Assembly (NCBI GenBank): GCA_016706225.1
Contig: JADJKB010000022.1
Span: 310,001-374,000, forward strand
Direction of reading: 5' to 3'
DNA length: 64,000 bases
Source: Myxococcales bacterium
GTDB lineage: Bacteria > Myxococcota_A > Polyangia > Polyangiales > Polyangiaceae
Shown here: positions 29,559 to 37,748 of the stretch, one piece after another
Layout: every line of letters starts with the position of its first letter
Numbering within the stretch: the stretch's first letter is position 1
Program-made: the position numbers and the translations under genes
The notes under the pieces: generated by a model
The model's input: the letters and a program-made list of their open reading frames with translations, nothing else
Database searches by the model: none
Told to the model about the DNA's origin: nothing

Positions 29559-30164
29559 TTGCGCGCCTTGAGTCTGCGTCGCCGGTTTCCAACACCGCTC
29601 CTGTTCGCGCTGCTGTTCGACTGTGGCGGCGTCACGGACTTGTCGGTCCCGTCGGACTCGGAGTGCCGCGCCGAGACTCGAGCGCGCGCGATCGAGGGCG
29701 CCGCTCACCTGCCCAATTGTTCGCCGGTCAGCTACGCCTCCAATCCGCCCTCTTCGGGGAACCACTACGGAACCTGGGCCGCGCACGGCATCTACGACGC
29801 GCCGTTGCCGCGCGGGTTCTGGGTCCACAACCTCGAGCACGGGGCAGTCGTGATCAGCTACAACTGCCCAGATGGATGCGCGGATGACGTGGCTCGCGCC
29901 AAGCAGTTCCTGAACGAACTGCCCGTCGATCCGAGCTGCCCGGAGGGGCGCCGCGTTCTCTTGGTACCCGATCCACTTCTGGACGTGCGCTGGGGAGCGA
30001 GTGCTTGGGGGTTCAACCTGCGCGCCGAGTGTTTCGACCCGACCGCCTTCCGCGAGTTCTACCTGAAGCACTACGCGAGTGCGCCGGAGGACGTCTGCTC
30101 CGAAGGCACCGACTTCCGTGCACCCGACGGCTTGCTCGACCTACCGCCTGGTTGCGGCGAGTGA
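29559..30164 (+). CDS. DUF3105 lipoprotein
   Basis: A 201-residue protein with a short signal peptide and Cys in ALLFDCGG as a probable lipobox. The mature part matches DUF3105: SNPPSSGNHYGTWA and VHNLEHGAVVISYNC, with conserved His residues. The family's function is not established. The TTG at 29559 is preferred because the frame upstream is Arg-rich and carries no signal peptide. The 3' end abuts the convergent ABC-cassette gene (1 bp). Confidence 0.75.
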   Translation: MRALSLRRRFPTPLLFALLFDCGGVTDLSVPSDSECRAETRARAIEGAAHLPNCSPVSYASNPPSSGNHYGTWAAHGIYDAPLPRGFWVHNLEHGAVVISYNCPDGCADDVARAKQFLNELPVDPSCPEGRRVLLVPDPLLDVRWGASAWGFNLRAECFDPTAFREFYLKHYASAPEDVCSEGTDFRAPDGLLDLPPGCGE

Positions 30165-30165
30165 G

Positions 30166-30852
30166 TCAGCGCCGCAGGCGCCAGAGCGTGAGCAGCGAGT
30201 AGATCACGGCAAGGCTCGAGAGTGCGAGGGTCGCGGACCACTCGGGCATGCCGAGCACGGGCTCGGCACCGAGCAAGTTCCGCACGTGTCCCCGGGGCCA
30301 GAAGAGCGCGCCGGCTCCGGCTCCCGCCCCGACGATCCAATCGAGCACCAGGAACGCACCGCGTCCGCCTCCGCGCTTGCCGAAGGTCGCGCCAAGGCAG
30401 AACCATGTGGCGTAGGCAGCGCCCGCGAGCGCGCCGATCCAGCTGCTGGTCGCCAGATCTCGCACGAGCTGAGGATCCGCCGGTGCACGCGTGACGAACA
30501 CCGCGAGAGCTGCAATGAGCGCGCCGGCCAAGCCCAAGGCAAAGGCCAGTGCCGACATCACTCCAGCGGCCGAAGTCCGCCGATTTGCCCCGTGACGAGC
30601 CAGATCGGTCAGCGCGGCTTGGAAAGCGGCGCCTCCCAGCGCACGCGACACCGCGCCATGGGCGAGCAACGGCAAGACGAGCCCGAGAGCAACGCCGGTC
30701 AATGCCCGATCCGTCGCCACGAGCGAGCCCGTGCGACGCTCGTACAAAGCCCCCAACGCTACGCAGACGAGGGCGGCGCAAACACCCGCAAAGCTGGCCA
30801 AGCCCCAGAGCCTGAGCCGCACCAGACGCGCACCGGCAAGCAACGCGCTCAA
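30166..30852 (-). CDS. Multispanning membrane protein of the pseudo-ABC cassette
   Basis: A 228-residue protein with about six hydrophobic segments separated by short Arg-rich loops, similar in size and layout to ABC-2 type permeases, though no signature motif is present. It starts inside the stop of the ATPase-like gene (ATGA, 30849-30852), and that gene starts inside the stop of the preceding membrane-protein gene. The three genes are therefore one translational unit. The role in export or envelope function is inferred only from arrangement. Confidence 0.65.
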   Translation of the reverse strand: MSALLAGARLVRLRLWGLASFAGVCAALVCVALGALYERRTGSLVATDRALTGVALGLVLPLLAHGAVSRALGGAAFQAALTDLARHGANRRTSAAGVMSALAFALGLAGALIAALAVFVTRAPADPQLVRDLATSSWIGALAGAAYATWFCLGATFGKRGGGRGAFLVLDWIVGAGAGAGALFWPRGHVRNLLGAEPVLGMPEWSATLALSSLAVIYSLLTLWRLRR

Positions 30853-31958
30853 GCGGGCGGGTCTCCTTCTGGCGGAGTGGAGTTGGCCTTCGTCTCCGGT
30901 GATGCAGTCGAAGGCGATGGTGGCGTAGATGCCGGCGGTGGTGGTGGAGCCGATGGCGTGGCCGCCGGCGACACCGATTGTTGCCCCGTCGGTGCCGCTG
31001 CACGCTCGATTGCGTGGGCTGTCGCGCTGCGATGCGCCCCCTCGTACGCCGCCTGCCAGAGCCCTCGAGTCGCTGCCCGGACCACCTCGAGAGCGGGTAG
31101 CTCGGGTTGAATGGCGGTGAGGCGGGCCCCAACCGTCTTTGTGTGAGTGAGCACGGCCAGCGCGAGTCGATCCGCGTTCTCACCGCGGACACGCAGCTCG
31201 TCACTGCCGGCGCGATCGTCCCAATCGATGCCAGAGACCGCGCCATCAGTGACGAGCGCGCTGGCCAGCGCTCGAGCGTTCGGAGTGCGGAGTCTGAACG
31301 CCGCGACGGCGCCTGGAGCCAGCTCGGTGGCCAGCGGCACACCGGGACGCCGCACGAAGCGCCCGCGGTCGAGCAACACCACACTCCCACCGAGGGCGGA
31401 TGCATCACGAGGGCTGGCCGTGATCACCAGCACCGGGACGCCGGATTCGGCGCGTGCCGTGAGCTCTCCGCAGAGTCGCTCGCGAGACGCGCCATCACCC
31501 AGCGCGAGCGGCTCGTACACGATGAGTCCGAGCGGCCTTTCCACCGCCAGCGCCAGCGCCCAGGCGAGCTGACGCCGAACCGACGGACCAACTTTCGCTG
31601 GCGCAGTCGAAGCGAACGCGCTCAGACCATGCCGGGCCAGGAGCGCCGCGGGATCTTCCGCACTCTTGCGCAAACCAAGCGCCTGCCGGACCACGTCGAG
31701 CAGCGTGCGGGCAGGCGGGCTGGGCTCGTCGGCCAATACCACTCCGAGTCGTGCGCGCGTCTCTGGAGAACCTGCGGGGTCGACCTCGGCGACTCGCACG
31801 CGTCCGCGGCGAGGCACGACGAGCCCGGCAAAGAGCGGTGGCAGCTCGGCGCCCCCGTCTTCGGGCGTGGCGAGCACCACGGTCAGCCCCGATTCGACGC
31901 CGAGACTGGCTCCCTGCAGCGGACCGGAGAACACACCGTCGAGCGCGAGCAGTGTCAT
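30849..31958 (-). CDS. Degenerate ABC-ATPase-like protein with long C-terminal tail
   Basis: A 369-residue protein that aligns in outline with ABC nucleotide-binding domains but has lost most motifs. The Walker A position reads ATPEDGGAEL (residues 30-39, no Lys). The signature region reads VGPSV (123-127) instead of LSGGQ. Walker B reads GLIVYEP (144-150), with Tyr for Asp but Glu kept. The switch-His site has TAS. The C-terminal 100 residues add a beta-rich part and a Pro/Ser/Thr-rich tail. It probably cannot hydrolyse ATP and may act as a regulatory or structural subunit. The ATG at 31958 overlaps the upstream stop. Confidence 0.75.
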   Translation of the reverse strand: MTLLALDGVFSGPLQGASLGVESGLTVVLATPEDGGAELPPLFAGLVVPRRGRVRVAEVDPAGSPETRARLGVVLADEPSPPARTLLDVVRQALGLRKSAEDPAALLARHGLSAFASTAPAKVGPSVRRQLAWALALAVERPLGLIVYEPLALGDGASRERLCGELTARAESGVPVLVITASPRDASALGGSVVLLDRGRFVRRPGVPLATELAPGAVAAFRLRTPNARALASALVTDGAVSGIDWDDRAGSDELRVRGENADRLALAVLTHTKTVGARLTAIQPELPALEVVRAATRGLWQAAYEGAHRSATAHAIERAAAPTGQQSVSPAATPSAPPPPPASTPPSPSTASPETKANSTPPEGDPPA

Positions 31959-32653
31959 TGGATGATGGCCCCCAGCCCGGACAGGTGATGCAACAGGAAG
32001 CTCGAGAACGCGGGGACACTCGGGACGCGCGGGAAAATCCCATGCACCAGGTGCGGCAACACCACCAGCAGAAGCAGCGCCGTGCGCGGCCGGGTCGGTG
32101 CAACATCGCGAGAGACGCGAGCCAACACCGCTACGAGCAGGGCCAGCGCGACGACATAGGCAAGCGCACCGAGCAACAACAACAAACGCACGCCGACCAA
32201 CGCCAGGCTGCGCGAGCACCCAACTGCCAGAAGCCCCAAGAGACACGCCGGAGTGCCGACGACCCAGAGCACTCGACGCCCGGCCGCGATCGACTCGGCG
32301 AGCGCAAAGGCCACGCTCGAATGGCCACGGGCGAGCGCGAGCTCGCGGGCCGGGGCGGAATCATCGCGAGCTCCGACGGCCGAAAGCGCGATCGCAGAAG
32401 CCGCGACCCAGGTCAGCCAGCGGAGCGCCGCGATGACCACGATGTCACTCGCATCACCTGCCGAACCGCGCGCAGCAAACGGCAGGGCAATGGCAAAACC
32501 GACCGTGATCAACAGCGAGGCGAGTTTGCCGAGTTGCGCGCCGGTGCGCGCCCGCAGCGTCTCATCGGTGAACCGCGCGAGCGCCCACATCGATCTCGAC
32601 CTGCCCAAGGGCACGTGAGTCTGAGGGCTCGCTTGGGGTTCGGTCGTCGACAA
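31955..32653 (-). CDS. First membrane protein of the pseudo-ABC cassette
   Basis: A 232-residue protein with about six hydrophobic helices after a 35-residue cytoplasmic N-terminus (FTDETLRARTGAQLGKLASL). The layout resembles a permease half. It is the first gene of the three-gene ATGA-overlapping unit. The TPR lipoprotein gene lies 67 bp upstream on the same strand and may be part of the operon. Confidence 0.65.
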   Translation of the reverse strand: MSTTEPQASPQTHVPLGRSRSMWALARFTDETLRARTGAQLGKLASLLITVGFAIALPFAARGSAGDASDIVVIAALRWLTWVAASAIALSAVGARDDSAPARELALARGHSSVAFALAESIAAGRRVLWVVGTPACLLGLLAVGCSRSLALVGVRLLLLLGALAYVVALALLVAVLARVSRDVAPTRPRTALLLLVVLPHLVHGIFPRVPSVPAFSSFLLHHLSGLGAIIQ

Positions 32654-32720
32654 GCCGGCGAAGCATAGACCAATTGGCCGCGGGCGGACCTCGGCGGAGT
32701 ACTCGCGGGGACCGCCCGAC

Positions 32721-33650
32721 TCACGGCTGTTGGTCGTCCACTTTCGCGACGCTGCCAGGGGCCAGCTGTTCTGCGCGTTTGGCCCAGGCCCCCGCGCTCG
32801 GGTCGTCGAGCTTCCTCAGCGCGGCAGCCATCACATAGACGGAAACCGAATCGCGCGGATCGAGCGCGAGCGCCCGCTTCGCGGCCCCGATGGCGTGGCG
32901 TATTCGGCCCCTGGCCAGCTCCGCAGTCGCGAGCCACCCGAGCGCAGACACGGCGAGATCGTCTCGCGAGCGCGCGATGGGAGTGAGCAGCTCGACAGCC
33001 GCGTCGATCTGACCGCGCCGCAACATACCGCGCGCGGCGAGGATCGATAGGGCGGCCGAGTCCGGAAAGCGTTTGACCCCGACCTCGACCGCTGCTTCAG
33101 CTTCGGCCTGGCGACCCAGGTGGAGCAGGGTCTCTGCGAGCCCCACGTAGCCACTGGGCTCTTCCGGAGCAACCTCCGTCAGCCGCTTGAACTGTACGCG
33201 GGCGTGCTCGTAGTTGCCGGCCTCGAAGAACAGCCGCGCGAGGTTGGCCCGCGCAGGCGCAAATCCGGGGTCGACTCGCAGAGCTTCGTCGTAGTGTTTG
33301 GCGGCAAGGTCGGGGCGCTGCTCACGCTCGGCCAGCACGCCAAGGCCATGGTGCGGCTGGGCAACGTCGGGGTTCATGCGGCGCGCTCGACCCAGGAGCT
33401 GACGTGCGCGACGGAAGTTGCCGCGCTGCAGCTCGACCAAACCCATGTTCACCAGTGCTTCGACGAAGCGGGGGTTGTACTCGAGGGCCAAGGCAAAACG
33501 GGCGTCGGCTGTCTCCAGATCTCCGGTCTCGAGCGCCTCGACACCCGCCCGGTTGAGCTCGAGCGCTTTGGGTGGCAGCGGCGCGGCGCCTTTGCAACCG
33601 ATCAGCATCAACCCGAGCGAGACGACGAGGAGGAGGCGCGGAGTGGGCAT
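32721..33650 (-). CDS. TPR-repeat lipoprotein
   Basis: A 309-residue protein with signal peptide and lipobox LIGC followed by about seven TPR units from residue 30 to 290 (for example LNRAGVEALETGDLETADARF and LGRAR). Outer-membrane lipoproteins with TPRs are typical assembly factors for envelope machines (PilF/PilW-like), but no specific partner is evident. It sits upstream of the pseudo-ABC cassette with 67 bp between them. Confidence 0.8.
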   Translation of the reverse strand: MPTPRLLLVVSLGLMLIGCKGAAPLPPKALELNRAGVEALETGDLETADARFALALEYNPRFVEALVNMGLVELQRGNFRRARQLLGRARRMNPDVAQPHHGLGVLAEREQRPDLAAKHYDEALRVDPGFAPARANLARLFFEAGNYEHARVQFKRLTEVAPEEPSGYVGLAETLLHLGRQAEAEAAVEVGVKRFPDSAALSILAARGMLRRGQIDAAVELLTPIARSRDDLAVSALGWLATAELARGRIRHAIGAAKRALALDPRDSVSVYVMAAALRKLDDPSAGAWAKRAEQLAPGSVAKVDDQQP

Positions 33651-33746
33651 TTCTCGCCGCTATCGGCGACAACAGGCTGGCGGTTTCCGAATTTCTGTGA
33701 TGCCGAGGCACAAGGCATGGATATGTCAGCCGAAATTCCCTTGATT

Positions 33747-33795
33747 CGAAGCATGGAATCCGGTTGCGCGAGGCCTCGGGTCCGTAGATGCTTCG
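33747..33795. other. Inverted repeat CGAAGCAT/ATGCTTCG around a small palindrome
   Basis: CGAAGCAT (33747-33754) and ATGCTTCG (33788-33795) are perfect complements 33 nt apart, and CGAGGCCTCG lies between them. The right arm ends 6 nt before the ATG of the acidic-repeat gene, so it could form a 5'-leader hairpin or a divergent operator. Confidence 0.35.
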
Positions 33796-33801
33796 TGCCC
33801 C

Positions 33802-34686
33802 ATGGCGGACGAGAAGGACGGCAAGCCCCCGGACACCGAGGCCGACGAGGCTGACGAGACCGAGGCTGACGAGACCGAGGCTGACGAGACCGAGGCTGAC
33901 GAGACCGAGGCTGACGAGACCGAGGACGACGAGACCGAGGCTGACGAGACCGAGGACGACGAGACCGAGGACGACGACGGCGACGACGAGGACGGCGACG
34001 ACGAGGACGAAGAAGCTCCGCCGCCGGCGAAGAAGAAGTCCGCCAAACCCGCCAAACCCGCCAAGGCCGAGTCGCGCGCAGCAGACCGCAAGCGCAAGCG
34101 ACCTCCGCCCAGCAAACCCGTGCTGCCGCCCGAGAAGGACATCGCGGCCCCGAGCCGGCAGACCATGATCATGCTCGGCGTGATGGCGGGCGCGACGTTG
34201 CTCATGTGGGGCTCCGCGCGTTTTGCCTGCAACGCCCACCCGGCCCAGACCCGCAAGCCCCGCGATGTCTCCACCGCAGAGCTCTCGCGTGACCCGAAGG
34301 ATGCAGCGCTGGAGCTGCAACAGCGCTGGAATTCGTACGACTTCAAGGGAGCACTGGAGCTCGCCAAGGGTCCGATCGCCGACGAGCTGCAAAAAGCTCA
34401 GAGCGAGTGCGAAAAGGACTCTGCGGGCTGCGACGCCAAGAAGAAATCCGTCGAGGACAAAGCGCTGGCGACCGCGGCGCTTTTGTCGCGCGGCCCGGGG
34501 AGCGCGAAGGTCCGAGTGGTCTCGCTCGGCGGAGCCGCCGGCAACCAGACCGTGATCTACACGCTCGAACAAGACGCGGCCCAGTGGAAAGTGAGCGGCC
34601 GTGGCGCCGACCAGCCGACCCCGACCCCCGCACCCGCGCCCGCACCGTCCGGCTCGGCAGCGCCGGAGCCGAGCGCCGGTCACTGA
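33802..34686 (+). CDS. Membrane protein with a long acidic tandem-repeat head
   Basis: A 294-residue protein. Residues 12-70 are a pentapeptide repeat (DETEA/DETED) grading into pure Asp/Glu. A Lys/Pro/Ala-rich basic stretch follows, one membrane helix (about residues 117-135, MIMLGVMAGATLLMW), then a periplasmic domain of about 130 residues and a Pro/Ala tail. The strong acidic-then-basic N-terminus facing the cytoplasm is unusual. Function unknown. Confidence 0.7.
   Translation: MADEKDGKPPDTEADEADETEADETEADETEADETEADETEDDETEADETEDDETEDDDGDDEDGDDEDEEAPPPAKKKSAKPAKPAKAESRAADRKRKRPPPSKPVLPPEKDIAAPSRQTMIMLGVMAGATLLMWGSARFACNAHPAQTRKPRDVSTAELSRDPKDAALELQQRWNSYDFKGALELAKGPIADELQKAQSECEKDSAGCDAKKKSVEDKALATAALLSRGPGSAKVRVVSLGGAAGNQTVIYTLEQDAAQWKVSGRGADQPTPTPAPAPAPSGSAAPEPSAGH
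33849..33972 (+). repeat. 15-bp in-frame tandem repeat (codes DETEA/DETED)
   Basis: Eight near-identical copies of a 15-bp unit (GACGAGACCGAGGCT with GAC/GCT changes) lie in frame in the acidic-repeat gene. The copy number may vary between strains by slippage without shifting the frame. Confidence 0.85.
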
Positions 34687-34704
34687 CCGGACGCAGAGCC
34701 TGAC

Positions 34705-35256
34705 TCAGAGCCTCTCGGCGCCGACCTCAGCCAGCCATTCTTCGACGTCGTCGGGCCCCGGAGCGCCGCTCGAAACGTGGGCAATTCGTCCGTCTGCGTC
34801 GATCACCACGAAGGTCGGCAGTAGCGTGATCCCATAGCTCTTGGCGAAATGACCGTCGTCGTGCACGACCTCGTACGGGATGTTCCAGTCGCGCGCGAGC
34901 AACCGCGCGTCGGATTCTTGGTCGTCTACACTGACGGCGACGAACCGCACGGCACGCTTGCGAGTGAGACGCGAAGCGGCGGCCAACGTCGGGGCAGAAC
35001 GTCGACAAACCCCGCACCAGGTGGCGACTACCTCGATGAGCACCGGGCTCCCGCGAAGCGACGAGAGCACTACCTGCCCGTCACCGCCGGACACCACGGG
35101 CAGCGAGAAATCTTGCGCGACAATCCCGGTCTCGGGACCCGACGCGCGGCGCCCGTACCACATCACCGCCAGGCCCAAGAGCACCAGCATGAGCAGCAAG
35201 CGCAATGAACCGGAACCTTTGCTGGCGGCGGGCTTGGCGGTCAAGGCGCGAGCCAC
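34705..35256 (-). CDS. Membrane-anchored TlpA/ResA-like thioredoxin-fold protein
   Basis: A 183-residue protein with one N-terminal membrane helix (LLLMLVLLGLAVMWYG), then a thioredoxin fold with the redox motif WCGVC, preceded by QDFSLPVV and followed by the cis-Pro segment TLLPTFVVI. It probably works as a periplasmic disulfide reductase or sensor. The GTG at 35256 overlaps the upstream anti-sigma gene by 16 bp; a TTG at 35244 is an alternative. Position behind an ECF sigma/anti-sigma pair suggests a redox-stress role. Confidence 0.85.
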   Translation of the reverse strand: MARALTAKPAASKGSGSLRLLLMLVLLGLAVMWYGRRASGPETGIVAQDFSLPVVSGGDGQVVLSSLRGSPVLIEVVATWCGVCRRSAPTLAAASRLTRKRAVRFVAVSVDDQESDARLLARDWNIPYEVVHDDGHFAKSYGITLLPTFVVIDADGRIAHVSSGAPGPDDVEEWLAEVGAERL

Positions 35257-35936
35257 TTGCGACCGACGAACCACCCGACCGCGACGAACACCAAGAGCAC
35301 CGTGCCGTGCGCCAACCACAGATGCCACGCCTCGTGACTGGCGCAGCCGAGGCCAATGCCCGTGGCCGCGGCGAGCCCGCCGCATAGACCCGCCAGTGCA
35401 CCGGACAAGCCTGGCGTCAGCGGGTCGGTGCGACGCCACGCGAAGAGAGTGCCGCCCGCCGCGACCGCACCGAACAACAGCGTGAACAGACCGCAGATGG
35501 GGGCGTGAGAGTCCTCTTCGACGAAGCGTGCGAACGGGAGCTCCGTCTGCGCGGACAGCGTGAGGTATGCAAAGAAGAGGACGGGCAACCCGAGGGCCAG
35601 AGCCCAGCGCACGACCCACGAGCCGCGTCTACCCGGGGGCCGCGCGAGGCCGAGGGTGAGCACCAACGAGTGAACGACGCCCCAACCCAACGCCGCAAAC
35701 AGCGCGACCTTCAGCGTCGCGTCCAGAGGTTTCTGGGCCAGCCCCATTGCCAGCATGGTCGCGACCACCGCCCCCGATACCAGCACGGACAGTGCAGCGC
35801 GGCGCGAGGCGGAGGGCCCTTTGCCTTTGTCGAGGTCACGAGCGCACGCCTGTTTGATCGCCGTCGATACGCTGGCGCTTGGCGGCGGCGGGTCGCGCCA
35901 CTGCAGTTCGGGTAGGTCGTCGGTCGTGGGGGTCAT
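35241..35936 (-). CDS. NrsF/DUF1109-type membrane anti-sigma factor
   Basis: A 231-residue protein with a cytoplasmic N-terminus of 45 residues and six membrane helices. The last helix pair carries LGCASHEAWHLWLAH, close to the Cys/His/Trp pattern of the NrsF (DUF1109) anti-sigma family; another Cys occurs in PICGLF. The start overlaps the ECF sigma stop by 4 bp (ATGA), as expected for a sigma/anti-sigma pair. It would bind and hold the ECF factor at the membrane until a signal arrives. The assignment rests on topology and context. Confidence 0.75.
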   Translation of the reverse strand: MTPTTDDLPELQWRDPPPPSASVSTAIKQACARDLDKGKGPSASRRAALSVLVSGAVVATMLAMGLAQKPLDATLKVALFAALGWGVVHSLVLTLGLARPPGRRGSWVVRWALALGLPVLFFAYLTLSAQTELPFARFVEEDSHAPICGLFTLLFGAVAAGGTLFAWRRTDPLTPGLSGALAGLCGGLAAATGIGLGCASHEAWHLWLAHGTVLLVFVAVGWFVGRKWLAP

Positions 35937-36550
35937 CGGCGTTTGAATTGATCGAGTCGCTCACGAAGTTGGACATAACCTCGGTGCACTCTCAGTTTGA
36001 GCGCGGTGGGCGTCGCGCCCAGGATCTCTGCCGCCTCGGTCAGCGACAGGCCAGTGATCTTCGTCATGACGATGGCCTCTCGATAGGCCTCCGGCAACGA
36101 GTCGAGCGCACGCTCGAGCGCCTCGGCCACGTCGTCTCCGAGCGCGTCATCGTCGCCGCGCGGCTCGGGCAAAGAGCCGTCGCGGCTCAAGTCCTCCGGC
36201 CGCACTTGCGCCGACCGGCGCTCGTCCAGGAAGGAGCGGCGAGCGATGGCGATCAACCAGGGTAGCAGCGGCGCGCCCCGCAGATAACTGCTGCGCGCCC
36301 GATGCACCTTGGCAAAGGTAACTTGCAACAGGTCCTCCGCTCGCTCCCGGTTGCGCGTCAGGCGAAACAGATAACCGAAGAGTTTTGGGGCGGCGAGCTG
36401 GTAGAGGGGCTCGAAGGCCGCACTGTCGCCGTCCACGTACCGCTCCATCAGCGCCTCGAGCGACGGAGCGGAGCGGGGGGCTTCACTCACGGACGAGCCC
36501 GTTCCGAACAGGGCAACGGCGTAACTGACGGCGCTACCCTGCAGGGACAT
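35933..36550 (-). CDS. ECF sigma factor
   Basis: A 205-residue extracytoplasmic-function sigma factor. Region 2 (residues 33-100) contains YVDGDSAAFEPLY, ERAEDLLQVTFAKVHRAR and PWLIAIARR. Region 4 (residues 140-200) contains LPEAYREAIVMTKITGLS and the helix-turn-helix AAEILGATPTALKLRVHRG. It is the first gene of the sigma/anti-sigma/TlpA operon, and such factors usually drive their own promoter (see the site at 36579-36604). Residues 1-30 may be extra; a later start is possible. Confidence 0.9.
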   Translation of the reverse strand: MSLQGSAVSYAVALFGTGSSVSEAPRSAPSLEALMERYVDGDSAAFEPLYQLAAPKLFGYLFRLTRNRERAEDLLQVTFAKVHRARSSYLRGAPLLPWLIAIARRSFLDERRSAQVRPEDLSRDGSLPEPRGDDDALGDDVAEALERALDSLPEAYREAIVMTKITGLSLTEAAEILGATPTALKLRVHRGYVQLRERLDQFKRR

Positions 36551-36578
36551 CTCAGGCGAAAGCGACCACAGAGCTGTC

Positions 36579-36604
36579 TACGCCCGGGGGCCGCCGAGAG
36601 TTTC
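36579..36604 (-). promoter_or_regulatory. Possible ECF-type autoregulated promoter
   Basis: On the minus strand GAAAC (36604-36600) is followed after 17 nt by CGTA (36582-36579), the arrangement of an ECF -35/-10 pair, 29 nt before the sigma gene start. It is only a weak match to the general ECF consensus. Confidence 0.3.
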
Positions 36605-36656
36605 AGGCGACCCCTGGGGCTTGGGTGCCCCTGGAGCGCAGACAGCAATATTGCGG

Positions 36657-37508
36657 TCAAATCAGGGTCTTGAGGTCGAGCATCTCCTCGATGTCCGGCA
36701 TGATCACCAGCTCGACCCGGCGGTTCGCGAGCCGACCTGGATCGTTGGTGTTGTCGGCGACCGGGTCAGTCTCCCCGTAGCCGGCGGCGTGTAGACGATT
36801 TGCGTCGAGGCCGCCGCCGCCGCCCTTGGCGTCCGTCGACGCCACGAGGAAGAGCAGGACCCGACGGGCGCGCATGACACTCAGTCCCCAGTTGTCTCCG
36901 AACTGACCGCCCTTGAGGGGTTTGTTGTCGGTGTGGCCAGCCACCTGGAAGAAGCGCTTCTTGAGCTGTTCGTCGCTGCGAATGACATCGGCCACCGCTT
37001 GCAGGACCTTCTCGCCTTCGTCCTTCAGGTCGTCTTTGCCCGAGGCAAATAGCACGTCGCCGGGCAGGCGAATGACCATGCGGTTGCGGCGAACCTCGAC
37101 CTTGAGACCCAAGGTCGTCAGCTTCTTGAGTTTGTCGCGCAAGAGCTCGAAGCGTTGTTTGATTCGCTCCAGCTGGTCCGCGCGCGCCTTGTATTCGGCG
37201 AGGGCCTTCTTCAGCTCCTCGAGGTTGGCGGCGAGCTGCGCCTTCTCGGTGCCCGTCTTCTCGAGCGCCATGTTGAGCTGATCGATGTCGACGCCCATCT
37301 TCTTCAGCTGAGAGGCCAACTCGGCAGCCCGCTTCTGTGCCAGATCGAGCTCGGCGCGAGCCTTTGCGTGCTCGGCTTTCTCGCCCTGGAAATTCTTGTC
37401 GAGCTGCCCGTACTTGGCGAGCTGCGCTTGCCACTCGTCCTCCGAGTGACCACAGCCCATGACGGCGAGCAGAACCAGACAACAAACGATAAGGCGCTTC
37501 GGAATCAC
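36657..37508 (-). CDS. OmpA-domain lipoprotein with coiled coil
   Basis: A 283-residue protein with a signal peptide and lipobox VMGC, a coiled coil (residues 20-125, EKAEHAKARAELDLAQK and similar) and a C-terminal OmpA-type peptidoglycan-binding domain (residues 135-275) with GHTDNKPL, the DNWGLSVMRARRV helix and NRRVELVI. It probably links the outer membrane to the cell wall. The GTG at 37508 is chosen because GGAGG sits 6 nt upstream; the longer frame to 37562 has no signal peptide at its start. It is divergent from phoB. Confidence 0.9.
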   Translation of the reverse strand: MIPKRLIVCCLVLLAVMGCGHSEDEWQAQLAKYGQLDKNFQGEKAEHAKARAELDLAQKRAAELASQLKKMGVDIDQLNMALEKTGTEKAQLAANLEELKKALAEYKARADQLERIKQRFELLRDKLKKLTTLGLKVEVRRNRMVIRLPGDVLFASGKDDLKDEGEKVLQAVADVIRSDEQLKKRFFQVAGHTDNKPLKGGQFGDNWGLSVMRARRVLLFLVASTDAKGGGGGLDANRLHAAGYGETDPVADNTNDPGRLANRRVELVIMPDIEEMLDLKTLI

Positions 37509-37705
37509 GAATACCTCCAAGATGGTCGGCGGGAAATTCGGGCGGACAACCGCCGATGTCAACCGAACGCGACAAGGCCCGAAAAAACCCGCGTTCCGAG
37601 CCGCTGCCCGCCGAGCCGGCAGGTGGCCGAAACCGGGGATTCGCGCGACGCGGCCCGGGTTGGCAGCAGGCTCGACGCGGGTTTTGCTGGACCAGTCGAG
37701 AGAAC

Positions 37706-37723
37706 CGTCACCCGTTCGTCACA
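37706..37723 (+). promoter_or_regulatory. PHO box upstream of phoB
   Basis: CGTCACC-CGTT-CGTCACA is a 7-4-7 direct repeat with TCAC units exactly 11 bp apart, 26 bp before the phoB start. It matches the E. coli PHO-box layout and is echoed by the two sites at 41319 and 42670, so phosphate control by PhoB, with autoregulation, is a fair inference. Confidence 0.75.
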
Positions 37724-37748
37724 ATTTCACGCTACTTCCAGAACCGCC

